The position numbers and the translations under genes were made by a program. Shown piece after piece: positions 1 to 12,840 of a DNA stretch of 64,000 nucleotides; within the stretch, counting starts at the first letter, position 1, and every line of letters starts with the position of its first letter. This stretch comes from Daphnia pulex (Eukaryota > Arthropoda > Branchiopoda > Diplostraca > Daphniidae): contig NC_060023.1 of NCBI RefSeq assembly GCF_021134715.1, forward strand, positions 9,858,001 to 9,922,000, in the 5' to 3' direction. The notes under the pieces are model-generated. The model did no database searches. It saw nothing but the letters and a program-made list of their open reading frames with translations, and was not told the origin of the DNA.

Positions 1-515
1 ATGCAGCACAGGTGCAGAATGGAGACGGTGCAGCAGTAGACGTCGAAACTGTTCCAGATATCACCTGATTGGTAGTCGTAGAAATTTAAGTTAATTAAGT
101 CTATTCACTAATCAAAGATTTATGTTGCAGACTTACACATGGCGTAGCCAAAGATCCATTGGCCGAAGATGATGACGCTGGCGTTAAACCCCATGGCGAC
201 GAGTGCCACCAGGATGTCGGCCATGGCCAGCGACACGACAAAGTAATTGGTGATGATGCGCAATTTGCGGAAGCGCGCTACGCTAATGATGACGAGCAGG
301 TTGCCGAAAATGGAGGCGGCAATGATGAGTCCCATCAGGAAAGTCTTGACGACCAGAGTCAGTGTCAAGAACCAATCGACGGCAGCGTCGGCGTCGTCGC
401 CATCGTCGAGACCTCCGCCCAGCTCAGCGTCCATTATCGAATAACTAGTGGCGTCGAACAGCGACGAGCCGTTGTCTATCAACGCAGACAATTCCGTATT
501 AACGTCCATGGCCAT
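1..515 (-). CDS. Beta-adrenergic-like octopamine receptor, N-terminal part (partial)
   Basis: Class A biogenic-amine GPCR of the plasma membrane, read right to left and cut by the window edge. Coding exons are 515..137 and 64..1; the 72-nt intron 136..65 has a GTAAGT donor and a CAG acceptor and splits a Cys codon (ATG T|GT GAT). The first exon encodes an acidic extracellular N terminus with an N-G-S glycosylation sequon, TM1 (GNLLVIISV), the first cytoplasmic loop ([12 protein letters not shown]), TM2 ([11 protein letters not shown]) and the start of TM3. The second exon reads [20 protein letters not shown], the TM3 core including the amine-binding Asp region. From family knowledge, beta-type octopamine receptors couple to Gs and raise cAMP. 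I chose the ATG at 513-515 (a second is at 507-509) because a pyrimidine-rich 3' splice site ends at 542 (TTTATAG), so the hydrophobic reading upstream is probably intron. Another amine receptor (dopamine, serotonin) is the alternative; [17 protein letters not shown] favours octopamine beta. Confidence 0.85.
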
Positions 516-541
516 CCCGACCGCTCCTATTGGTAGGAGAC
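516..541 (-). other. 5' UTR piece of the receptor's first coding exon, with upstream splice acceptor
   Basis: On the minus strand, a polypyrimidine tract followed by TTTATAG ends at 542, and 26 nt later comes ATGGCCATGGAC. This is a typical 3' splice site, so transcription probably starts farther right, within the gene-poor tract, with one or more untranslated exons that I could not locate. Confidence 0.5.
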
Positions 542-3500
542 CTATAAATAGATAAAGAAAAAGCAATCAATTGAAAATCCCGATCGAAACGATATCAACG
601 GCAAATGCACAACAGACAGAAATAGATCTAGAAATTGGTCCTGATGTAATTTTCTGTTAGTCAAAAATACAAAAAGACGTTTTCAAAGAAATTTTCAATG
701 TTCTATCTAAAGATTTTTCTTTGTCAGAGGTTTTACAGTGTAAAATTATACATCTGCATCGAGTATTGTCATGGTGATTATACATGTCGGAAAAGACGGT
801 GCGCTGAAGTTTGTCGTGAAAGGACGAAAGATGGAAAATCTATATGTACCACCAGGGCTGTGTCTAACATATCCCTATTGAAGGAGCCCCTTTTTGTACA
901 GAAACTGGCCGGCTGCAGTCGACTGGAGATGATCTCCCTTTCATTTTCCATGGTATAGAGTCTCCTTATAGTTCACGTCGCCTTTGATGATGACTAGCTA
1001 GCGTGCTGGTTTTCTTTAGCCAGCGCAGAGTCCTATATAAATGGATACGTGTGTAACTTGCTGGCAAGTATATAGGGAGAGAAACAGCGGGGGGAAATAA
1101 AGTATGTCGACCTGCATTCGGTTGCCGAGTTCTAAATATATTACACGAGGAAAAAAAAAGTTCGAAAGCTCTATGAACCCTTAAAGTGCACTAGCACGCC
1201 ACACGGAATATCTTCATGAATTCACCCCTCTGATTGTAAATACTGTAGAAGTTCGATAACATTGCGATCGTGCCTCGAGCTCTAGCGATTTTACGTTCCA
1301 CACCCGCTGTGAATTATTGACACAAACGTTGGGGGGATGCGTCAAATAAGATACCGAAACCAGGACCCAAAATATCTGAGATACAGATCGATACTTGATA
1401 TTTGTTCATATTGTCAAGCCACTGGCCACCAACACTACAAAGAGAGCAAGAGAGTCTAGTCTATTATTATGGCCAGTGGTTATAAGATTTTCTCACCTCG
1501 GGTATCATACGAGCTATCGATTGAGATCATATTGCAAAGGCGGCGGCAGCAGCTGTGATTTGATCGCTAACGCCAGCCAATTTCTGCTGAACCTGCACAG
1601 GCATAATCTATAATAAGTATAACGACCCTATCGCCTAACATATGACTCGGCACGCAATACCCAGACTTTTCACGTGGGCCAAGTTTCTTTTTTTCGATTT
1701 TAGCCGTCGATTCGGGAGTTGCCAAACCGCTGGCTCTTCTTCAGCAACGACGGTTCGAAACGTAAACACAAAAGAGAGTTATTTCTATAAAACAACAACA
1801 TCCGCATGATGTAACCATTACAACGTTGCACCACCAGCTCAAATTTCGCAACCGGAGAACGTGTAGAAATGAGAGGTTGTTTACAAGGGTTAAAGAGTAG
1901 TATTGAATAAGCCATGGATGCGACCGTAGCGGCAGTTGGCTGCAGCGTCGTCCGAAAAAAAGAAGAGACCGAGGGCCGCACGGTGACCAGCAACAGCAGC
2001 AGACGAGCAATATCGATCCATGCATTAACGACGAAAGATCTGCGCCAGACTCTGCTGGCGTGGATATAAGCAGGTTCTGCTATCCCGTTGGAGGTAATGG
2101 CCAAACGAAAAGGAGAGGAGGAAACCCGGCTGGCCAAATGAGATGAGTTAATTGTCGCATTGCTCTAGAAGTAATGGGGGCATTCCTTTCCTGCCGACCC
2201 TGGACATTCGATCCTTCTGTTAAATAATAACCACTATCCCATAGCCCCCTGTTCCCTTCCGCTTGATTGTGTTATTACGCCCGCAGTTTGGCCTGGCTTT
2301 CGTTGACCGCTGTATAGTCTCCTATGTACTCGCCCGCTCCATCAAATTCTCGCAAGAGTTGGGAGCGCCGTCGATTATTATCGGAATAGAAGCGGTGAAT
2401 CACTTGTCATCCAACCGTGGCTGCATGGCTCTATTTTTAGCTGGAACTACTACTTCTTCTTCTTCTTCTTCCTCGCGCCTATCTTTCACGACGGCAATCT
2501 AAAAAAACCAAGTCACGTAACGATGCGTCGGTCGTAGAGCTCAAACGTCATCTGGCCTACAAGGGAATGATAACGATATATATATGGTCAACCCCCAACG
2601 TAATCTTGCGTCCACATAACCTCCGGCGGTCCCTATTTTCTATAATGTGCCCTCCATTTCTTTCACTACTTTTTATTTATTTTTTTTTGAAACGTCAGCC
2701 GAAATATACAATCACATTGGGCCACCGCCGCAGTAGTGATGGATCGGTTGATTCATATTACATTGCGTCGCTACCGCTGTTCCATCACTGACGTCGTGAA
2801 ATGACTGCGGTCGCCTCTGAATGCCTCAAAACTGCCACCCGTCTCTTGCCCGTGTATTTATACATAAAGGCCGCATCTGATGGGCTGTGCATGTGAAAGA
2901 AGGCCCCATCATCGGGCGGGATATAACGCTATATGGCCCTGTTGGACTCGTGCCCAAAGTTGATTTAGTAAATCTAAAATACGTGAGGGGTTTCTAACTT
3001 TTTCCTCCCCCCCACCACCAACAAAAGAACGTGCGATCCAGATGCGCCAGGCTTAGATAATGCGAGACGAATCAAAATAGAAAAGAAAAAAAACGACGAT
3101 ACTTGCGACGAGCTTGGCCGCGTACGCAAAAAAAGACTTGGATGTTATAATTGAGCAGCCGGGAAAAAAAGAGAGGTCCTTGGGAGCACCAAGGCATTTT
3201 CAATGGGGTGGAAATAAACTAGGTCAATATATGCTGAGCTAAGCTGTGTAGCGGCCCCTCTGCATGATCTAATCGAATCCTTCCACGTCAGATTTCTATT
3301 GTGACGTGATCCATACAAGTTGATGGTTAACAAAAAATAAAATAAAAAAAAGAGAGAGATGGATCCGCCCTGTTTATACAAGCCGACGTGCCGGGGCGTA
3401 CAGCAACACGCAAAAAAAAAAAAAGAAGAAGATACGGTGGAATACATTTGGGGTCGTGTAAATGTGTGACGGGATCTACTGGTCCAATTCGGCTAAAGTG

Positions 3501-6500
3501 TTTGGCTTAAGTTTATATAAACCTCCCTCCCGCCCAACAACAAAAAACGAGTGCAGCAGCAGCTGCTGAGGTTAGCGATGGAAGAAAATGGGAGCGATCC
3601 ATCACAGACCCTGTTGGTTCTTGCTTGACATTCGTCGAGATACACCGCAGTGATGTCTGAGGTTATTTCTTTTTGGTTTTCTACTCAACCGCAACGCGGC
3701 GACGTCTGGGCTCTCTTCTTGTGTGTGCCTTTCGACTTGTGTCCGTCTATATCTCTCTGATGCTGTTCGATAATGCATTTTCTGGCTCTCTCTCTTTATC
3801 CCTCTTTTCCTTTGCTAGCCTCTTCATTATCCCAACATTTTTCTACTTCATTGTTCGCCCTCCCGGAGGTCTGCGCACTCCACGTCTACTTCCCGGATGC
3901 TTTTGTATGAGCAGAAAAAGCATCGATAACGAAGATATTGATACAAAAACCAGTTTCGGCAAAATATTTCTATTCGCAGTATCGATCCAGACATGAAAAG
4001 AATATAGCAAATACAATCTATACAATATCGTCATGTCTGATGTGAATAGTTCGTTGTACAGTTGGCTATAGTTAAAAGACTCTATTATGGCAAAGGTCTT
4101 TCAAGCGAGACGGAATTCCACAATATCCGTGCACGGCCCATTGTTCGCTCGACTGTCATCCTTCTCAATCTATATACTCTGTCTGTGTGTGTATAAATAT
4201 TTATTTATACACATATGTATATACGTATATATAGTGAACAAGGATACAGCGAAAAGAGCCAGAAAAAATCGGAGAAGAAGAGCACAAGACACGGAAATAG
4301 CCCTGGGTGTACATCCTATGTATACATAACTTGTGTATGCATCAAAAAAGATTTTTTTTTCTACTGCGATGTGATGAAAAAAAAAAGAGATACTTCCTCA
4401 CAGACTAAGGGACGTCTACTTTTGTTGAATCTCTCGTGTTCGACAGCACACATAGAGGCAAAGCTGCTTGGGTTAGTTCCGACTGTGTCGTACAACGTTT
4501 CACGTCAATGCCAGCACGTCCTAGAACTCATACGCTATTACGAATGCCCCGCTGTGTGCATAATTCGCAGTCGCTTGCAATCTTCTTATTCGGCGCAGCC
4601 TAGGGAAATTCAACTGACAGCACAACAGCCGTCGAGCTGTCTGCTGGTTACTATTCCCCGCTGCTGCTCCTGCTGCATCCGCCGCCATCAGCTGCGAGAT
4701 TTTTTAAGTAGTAGCCCAGAGGATTGAATATTTGAATCACGGCTGAGCTGTGCAACTGCGGTATTAGTACAAAAGCCGGTGATCATCTATTCGTGGGAGA
4801 AAAAGGACAATTCTGTTCACATGCGAGCCATTTCTCGAGTCATATTCCAAGAAAAGCTGCATAAGAATTTCAATCAAGTTGTTGCATAATTGAATTGGGA
4901 TACAGCCCAGCCTAACTTGTTTAACAATGGCAGTAACGACGCTAATAAATTCCTACTTTGACTGAACTTTATTTAAGTGGGGGGCAAAAACGCTCTTTTG
5001 AATAAGTCAAAGAAAACAAATGGAGGGGTAAAATGGCAGTCAAATAAGGCCCTCATTTGAAAACCAGTAACTTTTCTTTCACCAATATTCACAGGGACCG
5101 ACAGGGACAAAGTCTGGCGAGCGACAACAATAGTCTCAAAATGATGACGGCCGGATATTGACAAATACTGTCGAGTGCCTTTTGTGAATACACGGCCGGA
5201 GAATTTGCAGATATTAAAAAACAAAACTTTCCATCTCGATCAAAAAGAATGTTGAAAACAGCAAGAAGGCCAGGAACGTTTCTGTCTTATTGTTTTTCCT
5301 CCCCCCTGGAAATAGCAAAGTTGCTACGTAGCTGAGCTGCCGAAATGCCTTGCGAGCAGAGTTTCATTGGAAATCGAATCACTTTGTCTTATTTCTGTCA
5401 CATCAGTTGTCTGTCCGGCAGCAGACTCTGGCTCACATTGTTCTGGGCGCTATTCTTAAAGTTGCGACTTGAAATCAAATCAAATATCAGAGCAGCCCAG
5501 GGGTGGTGGGGTGTGTTTCCAGACAGTCATCTAACGCTCCCAGCTGAGCTAAAGGAACTTTTGTGAACTGGACCCAGTCCTTTCCCTTTCTCTTGTGTTA
5601 AGATTGTCATCATCGCGGCAGCGGCGAGAAATTGCGCACGTCAACTGCTGCGCCGTGGCATTCTGATATGAAAGTGATTGTGCAGCGCCAAGAGCGCATA
5701 TCATCCCTCCCCCCTTCTCCCTCAGTACGACAAACATTTTTGCAGTGTTGAAAAAGAAAAGGGCTAATTATAGTCTGGTGAAACCCGCCAGCAACAACAA
5801 CCAAAGCCAAGGCCAATAAAAACAAGAACAACAACAACAACAAAGCTCGTGATTTTTTTATCGGCATATTTAATGATTTTGTTTTATACCTAAGATGTCT
5901 ACAGAGAGAGTAATATCTTTTAATGCTGCTTGGATGGTGCATGTTTCTGGCTGGTTATGGGCGATTTCGTGTTTCCACGGGAGTTTTTCGCAACGTGCCA
6001 ACGGCGGGAGAGTTTGCCAGACTATATGGGCCATAGGAACAAATGGATATGGCGGCGGTGTGACTGGGCTCTACTAGGCAACTCAAAAGACATCTCGGTT
6101 AAAAAGATACTCTACTTATGATGGCTTCACGGTACAGCGTAAAAGATTTTGCCTCCCTGTCACACGTATACATTTTCATTGTTTTCTCCGCCCGTTGCCA
6201 TTGGTTATGTGTGAGCGAACAACACAACAAATGCGACTTTTTTCAACGCCCGGCAACTTTGCCATAGAGAATCTAAGGGTCGGTCAAAGTCCTGTCGTCT
6301 CCTCAAACAAATTACGAACCTTGGAAGATCAATTTAATCGCCGTCAGAGTTAAATTGAACAACGAACTCGAGAGCTGTGAACGACACGAAAGCGACAAAC
6401 TGAAACTAATCAAATGACTTATTCATAAGAGTTCCCCCCCCCCTCCCTATAGGAAGGCCCAGATGCGTGCAAAACGACTCAAAGTCAATTAACATGTCTC

Positions 6501-9500
6501 CAATTATGGAGAGCAGAGCCATCCAGGCGGCAGAACGGAATAGAAAAGTCGACGAAGAGTTTCACAAGACTGATCGTATATTCCTCGTTATTGATCGGCC
6601 CATTTTACGTCATTAGAGTTGGCGACAAAAAAGCGTTTCGACGTTATTCAACTATGCAAGACGACGACGACGGCCATTAGCCGTGATATAGTTCAACACC
6701 TCCTTTGTGGATACAAAATGAAACGGGAGAAAGAAAAGCAATTCGATATTTACCGACCGAAGAATAGAAATAAAATTAAAAAAGAGGGGAGATTGAAAAG
6801 TTAATTCGACTCGGTTGTTGTTGATCACGCCACAAATAAATTTGTTAAACGGGAATTTGCGCCGGGGGGGAGGGGGGCGGAAGCGAGGGGTTGGAGATTT
6901 GTTGTCATCAAATCTGCAAATCGCGTGAAAAGGCCGCAACGAATTTCGGTTGAACCGAAGCCATAATTGGCACGCAAGAGGCGATAAAAGAAATAACAGC
7001 CGGGCTCGTCGTGTTCGTGCGTGTGCGAAAAGCGCAAAAATTAGGACGGGACATTTTGTCGATCAATTATTGTCAGGTTGGTATCCGATGAAAAAGAATT
7101 ACAGCACAACTCGCTCTGATTATTTGCGTTTCAGACTGCGTAACAGCATAACAAAACAAAACAAAAAACTTGGTTGTCCTGCCGGGCTGGCCGTGTACTA
7201 TAGTCTTACACTAAGCTATTTATATCTCGCAACAACACACCAATGGGCTCCAGTGATCAACCGACTTCTCGTAGTTCACGTTGTAAAACGGGCTATTAAC
7301 TGGCTATGCCTTGCGAAGGTTAACAGCCCGTCATCGTCCGACGTGATTTACAGCTCACATGTCTGTCGTGTGTAACTAACTAATAACTGGTGAAACCCGG
7401 CAGCGTTTTCCTGCCTGATTGAAGCCTACAAATGATCTCATTTCCATTCCGCCGCCGCAGCGCTACAGGGCGATACAATAGCTGCGTGAGAAATAAGAAG
7501 AGAACTTTGCCCCGGGAGGAATCAAAAGAGAATTGTCGGGAATCAAAATGCAGGGACACGTTTTCGTAGAAACTTTGTGTTTAGGCCAGCAGAGCCATTA
7601 AACATTTACAACTTTATGGATAGACCTGCCGCTACCACCATTTCCGTCAAATCGCATAAGCTGGCGAAAAAGTGATTCCCTTCAGACAAAAAGAAAAAGA
7701 AAAAAAATTCTTTTTCCTCCCGTTTTCTTTATTCCTGACCGCTAACGAAGCGTTGGGATCAGCGGGAACGATTTCGTAAGAGGCAAGCCGACAGACTGTC
7801 AAATGACGGAAACAATGGAGCCAAGTCGGAGAACCGAATCAGATAATATCCCTTGAAATAGAAAGCAATATACATGCATAAAAGGTCCACAATGTACCGT
7901 ACGTCCCCCAAGATGATTATATTCAAACTCATCGAAAATGTTATCTACTGAATTCTGATGTATACGTAAAGTGGGAGGGGAGCAGGGCTGAAGGTTTTTT
8001 TTCCCTTTTTCTGACTCGGAACGGCGGAAATCGTTTCATATTCATTGCAACTGAAATCGACTTTTGACGTTTTCTCTCTTTGACAGCGAGGCTTTTTCTG
8101 CGTTGCCGGCTGGTGCATTCTTGATGTGACTATTGGGCCGCACGGCTGGTGACTCGCAAGTGAGTGACTCTATATTCAGAACCGAGCTGGGACGGATTAG
8201 AAATCGAATCGAGTTGCCGCCCAGGCTCGTTTCGGGGCCATGCTTTCGCCCTGGCATATAGTGTGCATGCCTGGAAATCAACCGAATTCTAAAACCTTGC
8301 GTGTGGGTTTTCTATGGGAGCGTGGTTGTTTTTGTTTTTTGTTTTTTTCTGGAGTGAGGGGAGAAGCGGTCGACATTTGGTAGGAATTCAAGAAATGGAA
8401 ATCAATCACTTACGGTTGGTTGATTGGATCGAATTAGTTTGGCAGACTGGTCCTGGCTGCTGACGATGATGATGGCTCCTCTGCTGCTGCTGATGCCTCC
8501 TTTCGTGAGATGAAGAAACGGCGACAGCATTCCACTTGGTCAAGCTCCTGATTCACTCGATCCCTTAGTGCACAGCCGAGGACGAAGTCGAAGTAGGAGA
8601 AGAAGATGAAGAAAGGGACGCAGAGAGTGCGCCGGATGATAGGACGAAAAGATGAGCGTTACGCCGTTTGACACAAAGCCTTTTACAGTATTGGGTTTCT
8701 TTTCTTCTTCTTCTTCTTCTTCCGCCGCCTGCACTGTCTACTGCTGCGTATCGAGCAACCAAATAGCCAAACGTGCAGCAACGAAGAGAGTGGTTCTAGC
8801 AGTGAGACGTGCCGGGTTTGTTGATGATGATCCTCGTCCCATCAACGTCGTGAACATCATCCGCCTTGTTCTCCTTTTATTCGCCAGATCGTCCGTCTTC
8901 CCCAAATCGCCTTCTTGGGACTCGTTTCTCGTGTTTCCAGACTTGTTATCCAACCTGCACAGAGAGAGAGAAAAAGACAGAAGAAAAAAAAAATCAATAC
9001 GGAAAGCTCCATTCAGTCGGCACTGTAATCACATGCAACGATGGCGATCGCCCGCCCCACTTAATTATTTACAACGTGCGGTCGTCCTGTGTGACTCTGT
9101 GACTGGCCTCTCGGTTGCAACAGTCCATTCAAGGCGTCACCGAACAAGTCAGAAACAGACTTTGATATTAAGCTGATTTTTCTATAGAGTCCACATAGGT
9201 CCTCCACCCAATTAGTTTTGCAGACAACGTGGCGTGATGTGCATCCCATAATTTCCTGTAACCTTTTCTGCGCGGTGTATGTTTACACCCGTGAACTGTT
9301 ATGCCTTCCCTGTGTCTATCCAGATGGCGCGTCCTAATTGGATTCCTTGAACGATCCTTCTTTCAATCTGTCGAGGACACGGCGACTTCACAGCAGGTCC
9401 TTCTTGGCTGGGCGTTAGAGTACGGCCGAGCTGTGACGACCAAGACACGGGTTGTCAGATGATTCGATCAAGGTGAACCAAGTGGTGTGGTGGTGGGTAT

Positions 9501-11039
9501 TATAGCCAGGAAACGTCTCCTCTTTTTCTAATTTTTTTGTACATCCCCCAGAGAGAGAGAGTGTGTGGCGAGGGGCTGTAACAAATGAAGGATCCTCAGG
9601 AAACTCTTGCCCCAGAATAAAGAAATGGAGGAAAAAGACAAGAGATTGAGAGATAGGAAATCCTTCCGTGTGACGTAGCAATATTTATATAAATATAGCT
9701 CTCACCAATCGATTCTCTCTGATGAAGGATTTCTTTCTCTTAGTCTCTCTCTTCCCTCCACGTCTTTTTTTGGCCTCACGTTGTATCCGGCACGATCGGG
9801 CAGTGATCGATCAGCAGTTTTTGTCCCTCTTAGTACCGTAGTACAAGTCGACTGACTCTATTCCTACTTCTTCTTCTCCTACCCCAATCTCCACAACAAC
9901 CTCACACTGGCACAAAAAAAGGGATCGACTTGCATATCTTTTTCATCTCGGACGTAAAATGTAACACGCAGGAGAGATCGATATGTATATAGACCGCTGG
10001 TGGCCATCCTGTCGTGTAATCTCGCCTATAGCTCTCTCTCTCTCTCTCTGTATGCGCACATAACATTTTCCATTCTCAGTATATAGCCCTATAAGCACCA
10101 GTGAGCTAACCAGACTTTAAGATCCCTGCTGCAAGACGATGGATGTACTAGCCCGTAATCTATTATTACAGAAAGAGGACTCTGAGGGGTCAAACCAATA
10201 GGTGACCCAATAGCTAGGCCCATTTTCTCTTTGCCGGGTGGGTTAAAACCAGAACAGACAAAAAAAGGAAAGAACAAATCCAACGTTCGATAACGACGGC
10301 CGATCCTTCACGCTGTTTCGCCACGCGTACACGTCCGGCAGCACTGTATGATGTCGTTATGACTCTGCTTTCCAGAATAAAAGAGAGAGAAAAAGAAAAA
10401 TCGATCTCCGCCAAGGAGAGACAGAGAAAGTGGATCGCCCAGATTGCGTTACGACATCCACGGATGTGTCGAAGGGGAAGAAGAAGAAGAAGACGAGAGG
10501 AAGATGGAGCGAAGAGTGTGTCCAATCAAAAGCGCTAGTAATGTTAGGTGTAGTAGAGAGCGTCTGCATATACAAAAAAAAGTTGCAGTCGACGCAAATA
10601 GGAGAAAGGAAGTTGAGTATAGATATTTATAGCAGTGTTAGAGATATTCGGATGAAAGGACGGTAACTTTCGGGTGGGCAAAAGGGGAGTATAGAGGAAG
10701 TTGCTGAAACTTGTCAATCAGAAAACGGGCGCCGAGAAAAGCAGCGGGCCGCGTGCGCGCCTTTGGCGGACGAACAGAAGTTTCCGAGTTTCCGAGCGCT
10801 GCGCGATGCCGGGCGCGGTGACTGGCAATGAAATTTCCTTTTCTATTCCTAACATGTTTCCGCTTATTATATTTCACAAGAAAAAAACCCGGTGCGGAAT
10901 TGAATCTAGCGTGAAAGCAATCATTTCGTTGTGTGGTTATGTCTGTCTGTCTTTCTCTCTCTACTCTCCTGCGCTAAATTTCATCAAATCACCAAATAAT
11001 GTCTTCTTCCTTTCCAGTTTTACACAATAGACGACGGAC
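542..11039. other. Gene-poor sequence, no supported gene
   Basis: About 10.5 kb upstream of the receptor. Open frames here are short, low in complexity and resemble no family I know. It contains simple tracts (TTC repeats near 2,455 and 8,700; TC repeats near 10,031) and scattered TATA-like AT-rich stretches that I cannot assign to a transcript. The best reading is 5' intron(s) or regulatory DNA of the receptor, given the splice acceptor at 542. No tRNA or repeat family was recognised. Confidence 0.5.
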
Positions 11040-12818
11040 GACTATTTTTGTTGCGGTGGTTTTCACTTTCTTGGCATCGCATTCGCCCGTCAATTCCAAT
11101 CCCGAAACCGTCGCGCTCCTGCTGCTGTGCTCAGCCTACACAGTGCCTCAGTGCACACACACAAAAAGAAGTAAAAAGTAGATCCATCTACCAGGAAACA
11201 CGGGATGAAAGAAAACAAGAAAACGAGAGGATAGAAATGCGGACACACAAAACAAATCGCCAAGACAACGGGGAAAACTCTCTGCTGTGCCGAGCGCTTC
11301 CAATGCCAAGGACAATCGAAGTTGGCCATTATTCTCCCGTGAATTCGGGTCCGTGTTTTCCAACAGACAAGCGCTGAAGGAAACAAGAGCCGAGCGAAAA
11401 TTTACGGTGTCGGCCCGTCCGTTTTCCTGGCGCTGGATTGAACAGCGGCTTCTGCTGTTTGGCGGTGACAAAACAGTCAAATGGCGACGAACGCCATGAC
11501 CCAACACAAAAGGCAGGCGCCATAGGACACTCATCAAACGGCGCAGAAAAAAGTGGCGAATGGGAAAATTAAAAGGGAATTGAGAGCAGATAAGAGTCGG
11601 GTCTATGTATAGGTCCTAAGAGGCCATTTAGTGAGAGTTTGACTGTGTGCGAGAGAGGATTATGCGCCAGTGTTTACTGCCTTAGTGTTTCCACTAATAA
11701 AATAAGAAAAGAGCAAAATGAGGCGCGGGGGTTCCAGCAATTCGGTCAGAAGCTATAAAGCAGGGTTATATCATCGAGAACGCCAAGTCTCCTCCGTGGC
11801 GTTTTTTGATGGTGTGATGAGACCGGATCTTTGGAATGCACCTCAAATTGGCACGGCCAGACGGGTTCCTTCTCTCATTGTTTTTTTCTCCCATCCAGAC
11901 TTATTTACGACAGGACTTTTTTAAGTCACAAATGAAAACAAAAGGGAGGCAAAACCAATCGGAAGAGACGATTCTTTTCTTCGTTTGTGTACTAGCGTGA
12001 ATCATCGTGAGCGAGTTTGTTCTTTTTTTTGTTGGTGGCGATTTTTATTTTGGCTTATTTCCCCCCTCTCGTATCGTCGAGTCACCGGCGCCAAACTCAA
12101 TCACCCGTTGGCCATTACAAAGTTTTCTCGTGTCTATTATTCTCTACCGCCTCACCCCGTTTCAGAAAGGGGATAAAGGAATTCCGGGCGGATAGCTCTC
12201 TAAATATATTCTTACCCATGTGATGGTTGAGAACGATCCATCATCTCCTAGTCTTTATATAAATATAACCCAATGTGTGTACTGTGTATGCCCACACTCT
12301 GCAGGCCGTCGCAGGCCCGGCGTGTAATATTATACGGAAGAAACTTATCTTGGCAACCCTATGTATAATATAAAAACGCCCATGTTTGTTGACTCATTTT
12401 CATTCCACCGTACATCCGAAAAAGAAAGTTACCATCACATGTCAAGAATGAGGAAAATAAAAAAGACACTGGGGATCGGACCGGATGTGACCGTCAAGTG
12501 TTTCACGGTTAGAAGGAACGACCATGTTCGTGGTCAATTGAAAATTCCCGAGCCCCAACAGGACGCCAAACGTGAAATAGAGGAATATCGATCGGTTTTC
12601 TCTTATTCTTGACGATATAACAAGGAGGGGGGGAGAAGAAAATAAAAAGTAATTATTTAGCTTGGACTGTAACAAGAGTCTAGTGGACGCTTCCTGCTGC
12701 AAGGAGCCTTTCGGTTCCTTCTCTCATTTCCGTCAAACAGTCAGGACGGCGGTGATCAAGTCCTGATGGACCAACCCGACGGGCTTGTTTGGGGCGGCCG
12801 ACTATAAAGTCTTTTGCT

Positions 12819-12840
12819 GGTGGCTACTTATCAATTAACG
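12819..12840. promoter_or_regulatory. Conserved word with GATA-like and homeodomain-like cores (block A copy)
   Basis: A 22-bp word is identical here and at 29,557-29,578. It contains CTTATCA (a GATA-type core) directly followed by ATTAA (a homeodomain-type core). Flanking DNA is diverged, so this word stands out as selectively retained. Its regulatory role is inferred. Confidence 0.4.

Noticed and set aside
4215-4727. 170-codon plus-strand frame in the gene desert
   Set aside because: Contains A-runs and Ser/Cys-rich low-complexity translation, no domain, no splice context and no conserved counterpart.
11148-11537. Minus-strand frame with partial resemblance to one at 28,231-28,653
   Set aside because: The resemblance is the A/B DNA duplication; indels throw the frames out of register, so coding is not conserved.
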